Counted from the first letter of the stretch, positions 19,312-28,814 are shown. The stretch: DNA of 64,000 bases from Anabaena sp. PCC 7108 (GCF_000332135.1 NZ_KB235896.1:2057403-2121402), one strand, 5' to 3'. A program made the numbers and translations. Notes: generated by a model from the letters alone, not told the origin.

Positions 19312-20187
19312 TTACAACAACAGAAGTGTGACAAAATAGTAAACCAAAGGGGCTGTAAAAATATAACTATCGGTACGGTCTAAAATACCACCATGTCCAG
19401 GTATCAATTGCCCTGAATCTTTGACTCCGGCATCACGTTTGAGTAAAGATTCAGTTAAGTCGCCCAAAAGGCTGGCAATACCGATGAGTAAACCTAGCGC
19501 AGAACCTGTGAGTAGGGAATGGGGTAAATCCAGAACATAAGCTCCGACTATACCCACTGTAACACTGGCTGTGATCCCAAAAACTGCTCCTTCTACGGTT
19601 TTTTTAGGACTGATGTCAGACAAGGGGGTTTTACCGAAAAACTTACCAATGACATAAGCGCCGATGTCCGCTGCCCAAATACACAAGAAAGTTAAGACTG
19701 TAGCCGTTAAACCTTGTGGTAAAGAGGCAAAATTTCCCTGTGTTAAAATATCGTTCCAGTTATTAGGCCAGTAACCACCCAAAGGAATATTGCTGATGCT
19801 AAGACTATCGATATCACGCAATCGTACCCAGTAACTCGGTAAGTAACCCACATAAAATAGCCCCATAATTGAAGCAGAAATATCTGCAATCGTTGCTAAC
19901 TGAGGTTGAAACAGCAGATAAAAACAAATAAGCGTACCAGCTATGGGCATGACTGCATCAGCTAAACTACTATCAAAAGTGCAAATGGCTAGTAAAATTT
20001 GACTAACGAACATGGTAGTTTTTGCCGCAGGAGCTATGCCTCTGGCTCGTACCAAATTAAAATATTCCTGTTGACCTAAAAAGACAACAATAGCGATCGC
20101 CACTGTGAAGTACCAACCCCCTAATAGAGTTGATGACAGCGCCATAGCGATCGCAATAATTCCACTAATAATTCGAGACCAAGGCAT
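19312..20187 (-). CDS. cdsA: Phosphatidate cytidylyltransferase
   Basis: The 291-residue integral membrane enzyme has about seven to eight hydrophobic segments. It also has the CDS signature near the C-terminus, GDLTESLLKRDAGVKDSGQLIPGHGGILDRTDS, with the conserved Asp and Lys residues, plus the SDISPKKTVEGAVFG segment. It makes CDP-diacylglycerol, the precursor of phosphatidylglycerol, which thylakoids need. It is followed upstream on the same strand by cbiT (67-base gap), probably by chance. Confidence 0.95.
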   Translation of the reverse strand: MPWSRIISGIIAIAMALSSTLLGGWYFTVAIAIVVFLGQQEYFNLVRARGIAPAAKTTMFVSQILLAICTFDSSLADAVMPIAGTLICFYLLFQPQLATIADISASIMGLFYVGYLPSYWVRLRDIDSLSISNIPLGGYWPNNWNDILTQGNFASLPQGLTATVLTFLCIWAADIGAYVIGKFFGKTPLSDISPKKTVEGAVFGITASVTVGIVGAYVLDLPHSLLTGSALGLLIGIASLLGDLTESLLKRDAGVKDSGQLIPGHGGILDRTDSYIFTAPLVYYFVTLLLL

Positions 20188-20254
20188 AATAATATGATTT
20201 TGGATTTTAGATTTTGGATTTTGGATTCAATCCAAAACCGAAAACCGAACAGAT

Positions 20255-20857
20255 TTAATCTAACTTCTCACCACTGAGAATGAAAATGGGATCAGCAGCC
20301 ACAAAGGTTTGCGAAAAGCCCCGTGTTTCTAAGCGGTTAACCGCAGACTGCACAACTTCGATATTTCTGGCTCTTAACTGAGAAAAGCTTTGGGAAATAG
20401 CATACAGACTTTCTAGATTAGCAGCTGTAGCTACAACTCTTCCGGATGGAGGCAAATAACGCCATGCCACTTGTAAAATTTCCTGGATAGTGCGTCCTCC
20501 TTCAATACAGATGCGTTGAGGGGGAAGTTTAATATCGTGTAAACACTCTGGGGCGCTACCTTCCATGACTTCCACATTTTTGACCCCGAAGCGATCGCAG
20601 TTACGTTTAATTAAGTTAGCTACTTCTTCATCTCTTTCTACAGCAACTACCCTTCCCTGTGGACAAAGCAACCCCACTTCTACAGGAATTGTACCTGTAC
20701 CCGCACCAATATCCCATAACACCGAATCTGCTTGTAGTCGCAGTTGGGAAATTAACAACAACCGTAGTTCTCTCGGACTCAGGGGAATACCTGGTAAATT
20801 TTCAAATAATTCGTCGGGAATACCGGGAGTAATGTAAGGCCAAAGTTGAGAAGGCAT
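20255..20857 (-). CDS. cbiT: Precorrin-6Y C5,15-methyltransferase, CbiT subunit
   Basis: The ATG at 20857 gives 200 residues (a TTG two codons earlier is less likely). The SAM-binding motif DIGAGTGTIPVEVGLL is at about residue 47, followed by VVAVERDEEVANLIKRN and RICIEGGRTIQEIL. This matches CbiT, which methylates C15 and decarboxylates the acetate side chain in cobalamin synthesis. In many genomes it is fused to CbiE as CobL; here it is separate. No other cobalamin gene is in view. Confidence 0.88.
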   Translation of the reverse strand: MPSQLWPYITPGIPDELFENLPGIPLSPRELRLLLISQLRLQADSVLWDIGAGTGTIPVEVGLLCPQGRVVAVERDEEVANLIKRNCDRFGVKNVEVMEGSAPECLHDIKLPPQRICIEGGRTIQEILQVAWRYLPPSGRVVATAANLESLYAISQSFSQLRARNIEVVQSAVNRLETRGFSQTFVAADPIFILSGEKLD

Positions 20858-21033
20858 AAGCAATTAAAAATTAAAATTTAAAACTTAAAAATGGAAAACT
20901 TAGTTTTGGGGAGCATCCTGGTTCAGGCTGTTTACAATTTAGATGTAGTATTCTGGAATCAGGATACTAACTAAACTTAGTTAATTCAGTCATAAACTAG
21001 AGAAAGTTCAGCAACATAACCCTATAAGTAATT

Positions 21034-22428
21034 ATGATGAATAGGGAAATATTGGCAAATCGCTACGAAGTTCAACAGCAGTTAGGTAAAAAGTCAGGAC
21101 GAAGAACTTTATTAGCACGTGATTTGGTAACTGGTGACTTAGTCATTGTCAAGTTACTTGCTTTTAGTAGCGACTTTGAATGGGATACTCTCAAACTGTT
21201 TGAACGTGAAGCCCAAACCTTAAAATCTTTATCACATCCCTCTATATCCCGCTATCTCGACTATTTTGAGGTAAATTCAGCGACTGATCAAGGATTTGCT
21301 CTCATCCAAACTTATATCCCAGCCAAAACCTTAGATCAATACTTACAAGCTGGTAGAAAATTTACAGAAATTGAAGTCAAAGAAATTGCTAAGGCAATTC
21401 TAGATATTCTCCTTTATCTCCATAATTTACATCCACCCGTTATCCACCGTGATATTAAGCCTAGCAATATTTTATTGGGAGAACGCTCAGGTAATCATGT
21501 AGGTCAACTTTATCTTATAGATTTTGGTTCCGTCCAAACCGTTCTGTCCTCAGAAATAGGTACAAAAACTGTTGTCGGGACTTATGGCTATATGCCACAA
21601 GAGCAGTTTGGGGGGCGTACTGTTCCTGCTTCTGACCTTTATAGTTTAGGTGCAACTCTGATTTATTTGGTAACGGGTACTCAACCAGCGGATTTACCTC
21701 AAAAAGATTTTCGCATTCAATTTGAGCAATTTGCAAACCTTACTCCCAGCTTAACTAAATGGTTCAAACGGATGATAGAACCAGATTTAGCAAAGCGGTT
21801 TGCTTCTGCATCTGAAGCACTTACAGCTTTAGAACAACCACAATACACTGATTTTACAGCTTTAACTATTGGGAAACCCGCAGGTAGTAAAATTCAACTC
21901 ACCAAAAACGAAGACTGTTTAGAAATTATTATTCCACCTGTTGGTTTGCAGCCATCAATGATGTTTTTAGGTTTATTTGCTACTGCTTGGAATTCGTTTA
22001 TTTTAATTTGGACTATAGGCGCTCTTTCTGCACCTTTTCCTGGCAATATTCCCTTTGCTTTGTTCTCCTTACCTTTTTGGGGTGTAGGTTTTTCAATGAT
22101 CTACGGTATATTGTATGGTTTATTTGGTAGTTTAAAAATTAGTATAGACTACCAACAAATTTCTCTTAATCATCAGTTGTGGGGCTGGAAAATACCCCGT
22201 CGTCGTTATGCCCCTAGAGAAAGTATTTACAAACTTGTTTATACACCCAAATATTTTACTAAAGATGCTGATGGGGATAAAACTCAAGTACCCGCACAAT
22301 TAGATATTTTGGCTGGAATAGAAAAGTTTGAACTGAGTATTAATGGGAATAATTTAAAATCTGAAGCTGAACTAGAATGGTTAGCTAAAGAATTAAGTGA
22401 TTGGTTAAATATAGAAATCACCAGTTAG
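21034..22428 (+). CDS. Serine/threonine protein kinase with membrane tail
   Basis: The 464 residues begin with a Hanks-type kinase domain (about 10-270). It has a variant glycine loop LGKKSGRRTLLARD, a catalytic Lys in VIVKLL, the catalytic loop HRDIKPSNILL, the metal-binding DFGSVQT and the activation segment GTYGYMPQEQFGG. A hydrophobic hairpin of two segments (about 310-365) and a small C-terminal domain follow. The kinase would thus face the cytoplasm while tied to the membrane. A close paralogue follows 97 bases later, so the pair arose by tandem duplication. Targets are unknown. Confidence 0.93.
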   Translation: MMNREILANRYEVQQQLGKKSGRRTLLARDLVTGDLVIVKLLAFSSDFEWDTLKLFEREAQTLKSLSHPSISRYLDYFEVNSATDQGFALIQTYIPAKTLDQYLQAGRKFTEIEVKEIAKAILDILLYLHNLHPPVIHRDIKPSNILLGERSGNHVGQLYLIDFGSVQTVLSSEIGTKTVVGTYGYMPQEQFGGRTVPASDLYSLGATLIYLVTGTQPADLPQKDFRIQFEQFANLTPSLTKWFKRMIEPDLAKRFASASEALTALEQPQYTDFTALTIGKPAGSKIQLTKNEDCLEIIIPPVGLQPSMMFLGLFATAWNSFILIWTIGALSAPFPGNIPFALFSLPFWGVGFSMIYGILYGLFGSLKISIDYQQISLNHQLWGWKIPRRRYAPRESIYKLVYTPKYFTKDADGDKTQVPAQLDILAGIEKFELSINGNNLKSEAELEWLAKELSDWLNIEITS

Positions 22429-22525
22429 ATGTCAAAAATTCAGAAGATTAGAGATTTTAGAATTAGAAAATGTTTAAATCTTAAATCAATTTAGCACAAA
22501 AACCAGGGCATGAATTTATAAAATC

Positions 22526-23917
22526 ATGGAAAATATTTTAGCTAATCGGTATATAATTCAGAAGCAGTTAGGCAAAAAAGCCGGCAGACGCACGCTGTTA
22601 GCAAAAGACTTAAAAACTGAAGAATTGGTAATTGTGAAGTTACTTTCTTTTGGTAGTGATTTTCAATGGGATGATCTCAAGTTATTTGAGCGAAAAGCCG
22701 AAACTTTAAAATCTTTATCCCATCCTTGTATACCTCGTTATTTAGACTATTTTGAAATCAATTCATCTACATTTAAAGGTTTTGCTCTCATCCAAGCTTA
22801 TATTCCTGCCAAAACCTTAGAGCAATATTTACAAAGTGGTAGAAAATTTACAGAATTAGAAGTTAAACAAATTGGTAAATCTATCCTCAAAATTCTCGTT
22901 TATTTACATGGACTGAATCCCCCAGTAATTCACCGCGATATTAAGCCTAGTAATATTTTATTAAGAGACAGAACAGGTAATAATGTAGGTGAAGTTTATC
23001 TGATAGATTTTGGCTCAGTACAAACAGTTTTAGCAACAGAAAAGATAGGAACAAGAACTATTGTAGGAACTTATGGTTATATGCCACAGGAACAATTTGG
23101 AGGTAGAACTGTTCCCGCTTCTGATCTTTATAGTTTAGGGGCAACATTAATTTATTTAGTGACTGGTTCTCATCCTGCTGATTTACCAGAAAAGGATTTT
23201 CGGATTCAATTTGAGGAAGTTGCTAATTTGAGTGAGAATTTTAGTAACTGGTTAAAGTTAATGACTGAACCTAGTTTAGGAAATCGGTTGCGTTCTGTAA
23301 ATGAAGCAATCACAGCCTTAGATCAACCCCAGTTGTTAAAAAATGCTGCTTTAACTTTCAAAAAACCAACTGATAGTAAAATTAAACTAACTAAAAATAA
23401 GGAATTAATAGAAATTATTATTCCGCCCATTGGCTTGAGAATGCCTTCATTTAATGCACTTTTCAGTACTGTATTTTTAGTTTCTATAAGTCAAAGTATA
23501 GTACTAGTTCTCCAAGAATTAATAGTAGTTTCTCCATTTTTTAAAATGATAGAAATAATATTTTTTATATTAATATTATCATTGTTGTATAAACTGCTAT
23601 TTATCTTATTTGGCAGGATGAAATTGCAAATTAATCAACATCAAATTTCCTTAATTCATGAACTATGGGGAACAAAAATAAAATTTTCTAAACCAGCCCT
23701 GAAAGAAGATATTTGTCTACTGCAAAGAATCAGAAAATATGCTCATAGAAATTCTGGGTTAACTGCATTACAAATTCAAGCTCAAATTATAATTTGGGCT
23801 GGAAAAAGGAAAAAATTTACAATTGGCAATGACAATGACTTGATATCTGAACCAGAACTTGATTGGCTTGCACATGAATTAAGTGAATGGTTAGATATGC
23901 CAATCAGGACGGAATAA
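22526..23917 (+). CDS. Serine/threonine protein kinase (tandem paralogue)
   Basis: The 463-residue protein repeats the layout of the kinase at 21034: LGKKAGRRTLLAKD, VIVKLL, HRDIKPSNILL, DFGSVQT and GTYGYMPQEQFGG. It also has two membrane segments (about 310-365) and a C-terminal domain that diverges more than the kinase part. All catalytic residues are present. The tail difference suggests the two copies respond to different signals or partners. It is followed 39 bases later by a small tatA/E gene. Confidence 0.93.
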   Translation: MENILANRYIIQKQLGKKAGRRTLLAKDLKTEELVIVKLLSFGSDFQWDDLKLFERKAETLKSLSHPCIPRYLDYFEINSSTFKGFALIQAYIPAKTLEQYLQSGRKFTELEVKQIGKSILKILVYLHGLNPPVIHRDIKPSNILLRDRTGNNVGEVYLIDFGSVQTVLATEKIGTRTIVGTYGYMPQEQFGGRTVPASDLYSLGATLIYLVTGSHPADLPEKDFRIQFEEVANLSENFSNWLKLMTEPSLGNRLRSVNEAITALDQPQLLKNAALTFKKPTDSKIKLTKNKELIEIIIPPIGLRMPSFNALFSTVFLVSISQSIVLVLQELIVVSPFFKMIEIIFFILILSLLYKLLFILFGRMKLQINQHQISLIHELWGTKIKFSKPALKEDICLLQRIRKYAHRNSGLTALQIQAQIIIWAGKRKKFTIGNDNDLISEPELDWLAHELSEWLDMPIRTE

Positions 23918-23956
23918 ATTCTATAGTTAATTACAGTACCTAAAGAGGAAAGTTAT

Positions 23957-24124
23957 ATGTTTGGATTAGGATGGCCAGAAGTAGTGATTATTGCTGTAGT
24001 TGCTATTTTAATTTTTGGAGCGAAGAAAATTCCTGAGTTTGGGAGAGTTTTGGGAAAGAGTTTGAGGAGTTTCCAAGAGGGAATGAAAAAGCCTGATGAA
24101 GATGATAATTCAGAACAATCATAA
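23957..24124 (+). CDS. tatA: TatA/E twin-arginine translocase subunit
   Basis: This 55-residue gene starts at 23957, behind AAAGAGGAAAG. The product begins MFGLGWPEVV, then a single membrane helix IIAVVAILIFGAKK, the conserved hinge KIPEFGRVLGKSLR and an acidic, charged tail, exactly the TatA/TatE plan. TatA oligomers form the pore that exports folded proteins across thylakoid and plasma membranes. Its length is at the short end of the family. No tatC is near, and it may be transcribed with the kinases. Confidence 0.93.
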   Translation: MFGLGWPEVVIIAVVAILIFGAKKIPEFGRVLGKSLRSFQEGMKKPDEDDNSEQS

Positions 24125-24383
24125 TTATCTGAATCAGGATGTCCAGGATTTAAGGATTTACAGGATGAGAATTTTTTTTAAATCAACCTCATCTATTTTT
24201 TAATTGTCTGATAGCGAAGCGTGGCGTAGCCATATCAGAATTTACAGGATTTCAGGATTTACAGGATGATGCAGATTTTATTAATTACTCGTTATTAGTC
24301 TTATATATTTTTCCGAAATATAGGAAAATACTATTGAAACATCCTTTAAATGCTACCCTAACCCAACTCATGGGGAAATAAAT

Positions 24384-24824
24384 ATGACAGATCCAATTAC
24401 AGCTATAACAGCCAGTGCGATCGCAAATCTAGCCTTCCAAGAATTTATTAAATCAGGATCTGGGGAACTTGCCAAGAAATTTACCACAGATGCGATCGCA
24501 AAAATGAACGAACTGCGGAAAACTATTTTAAATAAGCTGCGGGGTAAGTCTCTCAAGGTTGATGAAGCACTGACTAAAGCCGAAAAAGGAGATAGCACAG
24601 CTTTACCAACTATCACTAAATATCTAGATGTCGTCATGGAAGAAGACAGCGATTTTGCCGAACAGATCAAAAATATCGCACATCAAATCAATATCGGTAA
24701 AATTCAGGATAACAGTAGCATGACACAAAATAATTCTGACAATGCTAGAGGCTGGCAAACTAAAGTAGAAGGAGGCACAGCTTACATTGGGGAAATTCAT
24801 ATCAACGAGAAAAAAGACTCCTAG
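24384..24824 (+). CDS. Small helical protein with Bell-like domain and GGTAYIG motif
   Basis: The 146 residues split in two. Residues 1-103 are predicted helical, with a hydrophobic N-terminal stretch (ITAITASAIANLAFQEFI) and a pattern (LRKTILNKL, EALTKAEKGD, YLDVVMEEDSDFAEQI) that recalls the Bell/HeLo-like membrane-active domains of bacterial amyloid-signalling effectors; this is a judgement by eye. Residues 123-140 carry GWQTKVEGGTAYIGEIHI, almost the same as residues 55-72 of the NB-ARC protein encoded 15 bases downstream. The shared motif and tight spacing say the two proteins act together, this one probably as effector. No enzyme motif is seen. Confidence 0.7.
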   Translation: MTDPITAITASAIANLAFQEFIKSGSGELAKKFTTDAIAKMNELRKTILNKLRGKSLKVDEALTKAEKGDSTALPTITKYLDVVMEEDSDFAEQIKNIAHQINIGKIQDNSSMTQNNSDNARGWQTKVEGGTAYIGEIHINEKKDS

Positions 24825-24839
24825 CAGGAATAATTTGAC

Positions 24840-27800
24840 ATGAAAGAAGCGATAGAACAATTATGTCAGATGGCTGTTGAGTTAATTCAGAGTCATCCTC
24901 AAGCTAGTCCTGAACAGTTAGCAAAAGACTTGCAGCAAGCCTTAAAAAGCGATTCAGAATTAGCAGCAAGTTTTCGTCAAAGCAATTATGGTAATGCTAA
25001 AGGCTTTCAGACATTTGTTACAGGTGGTACAGCCTATATTGGTGATAATTTTCATGTTGATAAAGAAACTTTACAAGCTGTTTTAGAAATTTTCCAGCAA
25101 CAATACTTTCCTCAGATTCCCACACAACTAAAAGGAAACCCCTTCACACCACCACAACCCCGTGAGGGTGGATTGTTTGGACGTGAAGAAGAATTAACCC
25201 AACTCCATCAATTATTGCAAAGTGGTAAAAACGTTTGTGTTGTTTCTGGTATGGGTGGAGTTGGTAAAACTGGACTGGTGCGAGAATATGCCAATTTAAC
25301 AGAATGTACATCATTCTTTACTGGTGGAGTTTATTATATTGATGCCAGAGATAGACAAAACATGGCTACGGAAATTATCGCTTTGACTAAATGGAGATTT
25401 AAAGCCGAGTTACCAGCAAATTTATCTACTCCACAAATGGTTAAGGCTTGTTGGCAACAATGGAAATATCAAACAGAAAATGTATTATTGATTTTTGATG
25501 ATGTATCTGGTTTAGCTGATAATATCAAAACCTATTTACCACCAAAAGATTTAGTTTCCCTGCGGTTATTGATGACTTCACGGGAAAATCCTGAAACAGA
25601 TATTATAGAAAAATTAGAACTAAAAGTATTATCAGAAGATGCCGCAAGAATTTTTTTAGGTTCAATTATTGGACAATCACGAATAGATGCAGAACTAGAA
25701 CAAGCCAAACTGCTTTGTTATGAATTAGGGTATTTGCCTTTAGCTTTAGAACTGGTGGCATATTATTTAGATGATGAAGACTATCAGGAACTAACGCTAG
25801 AAAAAATGCGTGGTAAGTTACAAGAAAAAATTAAACACCCTTCATTGTCACCAGAAGAAGTACCGGGAGGAATGCAAGCACAAAGAGGTTTGCAAGCAGC
25901 ATTTGATTTAAGTTGGGATGAATTGAAACCAGAAGCTAAACATCTCGCTTGTGTTTTGGGAGCATTTGCAGCTTCCCCCGTTTATTGGGGTTTTGTCACA
26001 GGTATTTATCAACTTTTGCAAGGTGAATCATTTAATGAGGATAATTTAAAAGACCGTTGGTTAAAATCACTCCGTAAGCTGCATCTGGTGATAACTGTTG
26101 GAGAAAATATTTACAATTTACATTTACTTATTCACGACTATTTTAGTGAACACCTCAAACAGCATTCTGACTATGACCAAATCAAACAAATATATTGTGA
26201 TGTGTTTATTGACGTTGCTGGTAATGTTGATCAATCAAGCAATTTAGAAACATTCAATTTAATTGAAACACATCTCAAAAAGATGATTACTTGGTGTCAA
26301 GGCAATGAAAATACTCAACTTGCTTACAGTTTAAATCAATTAGCACTACTGTATGAATCACAAGGGCGGTACAACGATGCTGAACTTCTTTATTTACAAT
26401 CTTTAAAAATCAGCAAATGCCAACGAGGTGCTGACCATCCCCTTGTCGCTTCCAGTCTCAACAATTTAGCAGGAATATATGAATCACAAGGACGGTATAA
26501 TGATGCTGAACTTCTTTATTTGCAATCTTTAAAAATCAGAAAACTTCAATTAGATGCTAACCATCCCGATATTGCTACCAGTCTCAATAATTTGGCATTA
26601 CTATATAAATTACAAGGAAATTACAACGATGCTGAACCTCTGTATTTACAATCTTTAGAAATCAGAAAACGCCAATTAGTTGCTGATCATTCTGATGTTG
26701 CACAAAGTCTCAATAATTTAGCAGAACTCTACACTTTACAAGGAAATTACAACGAAGCTGAACCTCTGTATTTACAATCTTTAGAAATCTGTAAACGCCA
26801 ATTAGGTGCTGACCATCCCAATGTTGCTACCGGTCTCAATAATTTAGCAGAACTGTACAGGTTACAAGGACGGTATAACGAAGCTGAACCTCTTTATTTG
26901 CAATCTTCAGAAATCAGAAAACACCAATTAAGTCCTGACCATCCCGATGTTGCACAAAGTCTCAATAATTTGGCACTACTATATGAATCACAAGGACGTT
27001 ACAACGAAGCTGAACCTCTTTTTTTGCAATCTTTAGAAATCTGGAAATGCCAATTAGGTGCTGACCATCCCGATGTTGCTACCAGTCTCAATAATTTAGC
27101 AGTGTTATATGAAACGGAAGGACGTTACAACGAAGCTGAAACTCTTTTTTTGCAATCTTTAGATATCAGAAAACGCCAATTAAGTCCTGACCATCCTGAT
27201 GTTGCTGACAGTCTCAATAATTTGGCAGAATTGTACAGGTTACAAGGACGTTACAACGAAGCTGAAACTCTTTTTTTGCAATCTTTAGAAATCAAAAAAC
27301 GCCAACTAGGTACTGAGCATCCCTCTGTAGCTACCAGTCTCAATAATTTGGCATTACTTTATTATTTACAAGGACGTTACAACGAAGCTGAACCTCTTTA
27401 TTTAGAATCTTTAGAAATCAAAAAACGCCAACTAGGTGCTGACCATCCCTCTGTAGCTACCAGTCTCAATAATTTAGCAGAATTGTATAGAAATCAAGGA
27501 CGTTACAACGAAGCTGAACCTCTTTGGTTACAATCTTTAGAAATTTGGAAACGCCAATTAGGTGCTGACCATCCTTATGTCGCACAAAGTTTCAATAATT
27601 TGGCAGAATTGTATAGAAATCAAGGACGTTACAACGAAGCTGAACCTCTTTATTTGCAATCTTTAGAAATCTGGAAACGCCTATTAGGTGCTGACCATCC
27701 CTCTGTTGCTACCAGTCTCAATAATTTGGCATTGTTGTATGAAGCGCAAGGTAAATACTCAGAAGCTGAAGATTTAGCTCAACAAGCATTGGTAATATAT

Positions 27801-28037
27801 AAAACAAGATTAGGCAATGAACACCCTAATACGCAAAACGCAGCAGTTACAGTAAAGTTGCTATATGTAATGAGACTTTTGGGTTGCAATAAGGAAACAT
27901 TGATTGATATTCTCAAAGCACTTGTACAACAAGCAAATCTTCCCGCACTTAATAATGAAACAGCGTTAACCTTGCTAGAAATGATAGAAAGCAATCCTCA
28001 GCTATTGTCATCTATTCGAGAGTTTTTGCAACAGTAA
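24840..28037 (+). CDS. STAND ATPase: NB-ARC domain with twelve TPR repeats
   Basis: The 1065 residues run in order as follows. A short helical N-domain (1-48) is followed by GFQTFVTGGTAYIGD (55-69), shared with the upstream protein. An NB-ARC domain comes next (about 110-330), with Walker A GMGGVGKT at 137-144, Walker B VLLIFDDV near 220, an LLMTSRE sensor and a GYLPLAL motif. A winged-helix-like arm leads to twelve 42-residue kinesin-light-chain-type TPRs (498-1001) and a 64-residue tail. This is the plan of bacterial NLR-like immune receptors: the TPRs sense, the NTPase oligomerises, and the N-terminal motif recruits the effector. The trigger is unknown. Confidence 0.93.
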   Translation: MKEAIEQLCQMAVELIQSHPQASPEQLAKDLQQALKSDSELAASFRQSNYGNAKGFQTFVTGGTAYIGDNFHVDKETLQAVLEIFQQQYFPQIPTQLKGNPFTPPQPREGGLFGREEELTQLHQLLQSGKNVCVVSGMGGVGKTGLVREYANLTECTSFFTGGVYYIDARDRQNMATEIIALTKWRFKAELPANLSTPQMVKACWQQWKYQTENVLLIFDDVSGLADNIKTYLPPKDLVSLRLLMTSRENPETDIIEKLELKVLSEDAARIFLGSIIGQSRIDAELEQAKLLCYELGYLPLALELVAYYLDDEDYQELTLEKMRGKLQEKIKHPSLSPEEVPGGMQAQRGLQAAFDLSWDELKPEAKHLACVLGAFAASPVYWGFVTGIYQLLQGESFNEDNLKDRWLKSLRKLHLVITVGENIYNLHLLIHDYFSEHLKQHSDYDQIKQIYCDVFIDVAGNVDQSSNLETFNLIETHLKKMITWCQGNENTQLAYSLNQLALLYESQGRYNDAELLYLQSLKISKCQRGADHPLVASSLNNLAGIYESQGRYNDAELLYLQSLKIRKLQLDANHPDIATSLNNLALLYKLQGNYNDAEPLYLQSLEIRKRQLVADHSDVAQSLNNLAELYTLQGNYNEAEPLYLQSLEICKRQLGADHPNVATGLNNLAELYRLQGRYNEAEPLYLQSSEIRKHQLSPDHPDVAQSLNNLALLYESQGRYNEAEPLFLQSLEIWKCQLGADHPDVATSLNNLAVLYETEGRYNEAETLFLQSLDIRKRQLSPDHPDVADSLNNLAELYRLQGRYNEAETLFLQSLEIKKRQLGTEHPSVATSLNNLALLYYLQGRYNEAEPLYLESLEIKKRQLGADHPSVATSLNNLAELYRNQGRYNEAEPLWLQSLEIWKRQLGADHPYVAQSFNNLAELYRNQGRYNEAEPLYLQSLEIWKRLLGADHPSVATSLNNLALLYEAQGKYSEAEDLAQQALVIYKTRLGNEHPNTQNAAVTVKLLYVMRLLGCNKETLIDILKALVQQANLPALNNETALTLLEMIESNPQLLSSIREFLQQ
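26331..27842 (+). repeat. Twelve 126-base tandem repeats encoding TPRs
   Basis: Twelve in-frame units encode LNNLA-x-LY-x-x-QGRYNEAEPLYLQSLEI-type 42-residue repeats. Units 3-11 are nearly identical at DNA level. Differences gather at a few fixed places: the residues after LY, those after SLEI, and the QL-GADHP-VATS segment. Confidence 0.95.
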
Positions 28038-28116
28038 ACAGAAGCATCTGATGGCAATACATAAATTATCTTTCTTTACAAAAAGTGTTAATCTGAAAAT
28101 AACAGGAGGAAAGTAT

Positions 28117-28365
28117 ATGACTATAAAAGAGCAATTGATTCATGAAATTGAGCAAGCGCCAGAAAATGTAGTTTCTCAACTACTCAATTTTTTACATCTT
28201 CTCCAACTTCAACCACAATTATCTTCCTCAATCACTGAAACAGATGAAAACCTTTTAAATTGCATTGACGGTTTCATGGTCATTAAAGCACAAGGTTCTT
28301 TACCGGATATTGATTGGGTTTCATTTGTCCGTGAAGAAAGAATCAACGACCTCACATCACAATGA
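28117..28365 (+). CDS. Antitoxin-like protein paired with PIN toxin
   Basis: The ATG at 28117, right behind AGGAGGAAAGT, gives an 82-residue product starting MTIKEQLIHEIEQAPENVVSQ. The N-terminal helix followed by VVSQLLNFLHLLQ resembles the DUF2281-type antitoxins common in cyanobacteria. Its stop overlaps the ATG of the PIN gene (ATGA at 28362-28365), the usual sign of an antitoxin-toxin pair. It should bind and block the PIN nuclease and may repress the operon. Confidence 0.75.
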   Translation: MTIKEQLIHEIEQAPENVVSQLLNFLHLLQLQPQLSSSITETDENLLNCIDGFMVIKAQGSLPDIDWVSFVREERINDLTSQ

Positions 28366-28814
28366 AAGCACTATTCGACACCAATATTCTAGTTTCAGCT
28401 ATGATTGAAGCACATCCTAATCACTCTATCAGTCTTCCTTGGATACAAAAAGTCAGAAACAAAAGCATTTCAGGTTACATTTCAACTCATTCTATAGCAG
28501 AACTATATGCAGTCATCACACGATTGCCTTTACCCAAACCTCTCAGCACTCAACAAGTTCATGACATTATAATTAATAATATTGCGTCGTTTCATACTGT
28601 TGATTTAGAAAGTGCTGACTATTTGCAAGTTTTAAAAAATGTTACGCATCTCAATATTACAGGAGGTGGAATTTATGATGCAATTATTGCTCAAACAGCC
28701 ATAAAAGCAAATGTAGATATTTTATTGACATTCAACTCTAAACATTTTATAAGACTAGGGAAACATATTTCTCAGTTGGTAAAAGATCCATCTGTGTGGA
28801 AATCTGTAACGTAA
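28362..28814 (+). CDS. PIN-domain ribonuclease toxin (VapC-like)
   Basis: The 150-residue PIN domain has its acidic site intact: Asp in MKALFDTNILVSAMI, Glu in SIAELYAVI, Asp in GIYDAIIAQTA and the LTFNSKHF end. PIN toxins cleave RNA, often tRNA or rRNA, when freed from their antitoxin. The start codon overlaps the antitoxin stop. The pair sits just after the NB-ARC gene, adding to the accessory character of this island. Confidence 0.88.
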   Translation: MKALFDTNILVSAMIEAHPNHSISLPWIQKVRNKSISGYISTHSIAELYAVITRLPLPKPLSTQQVHDIIINNIASFHTVDLESADYLQVLKNVTHLNITGGGIYDAIIAQTAIKANVDILLTFNSKHFIRLGKHISQLVKDPSVWKSVT

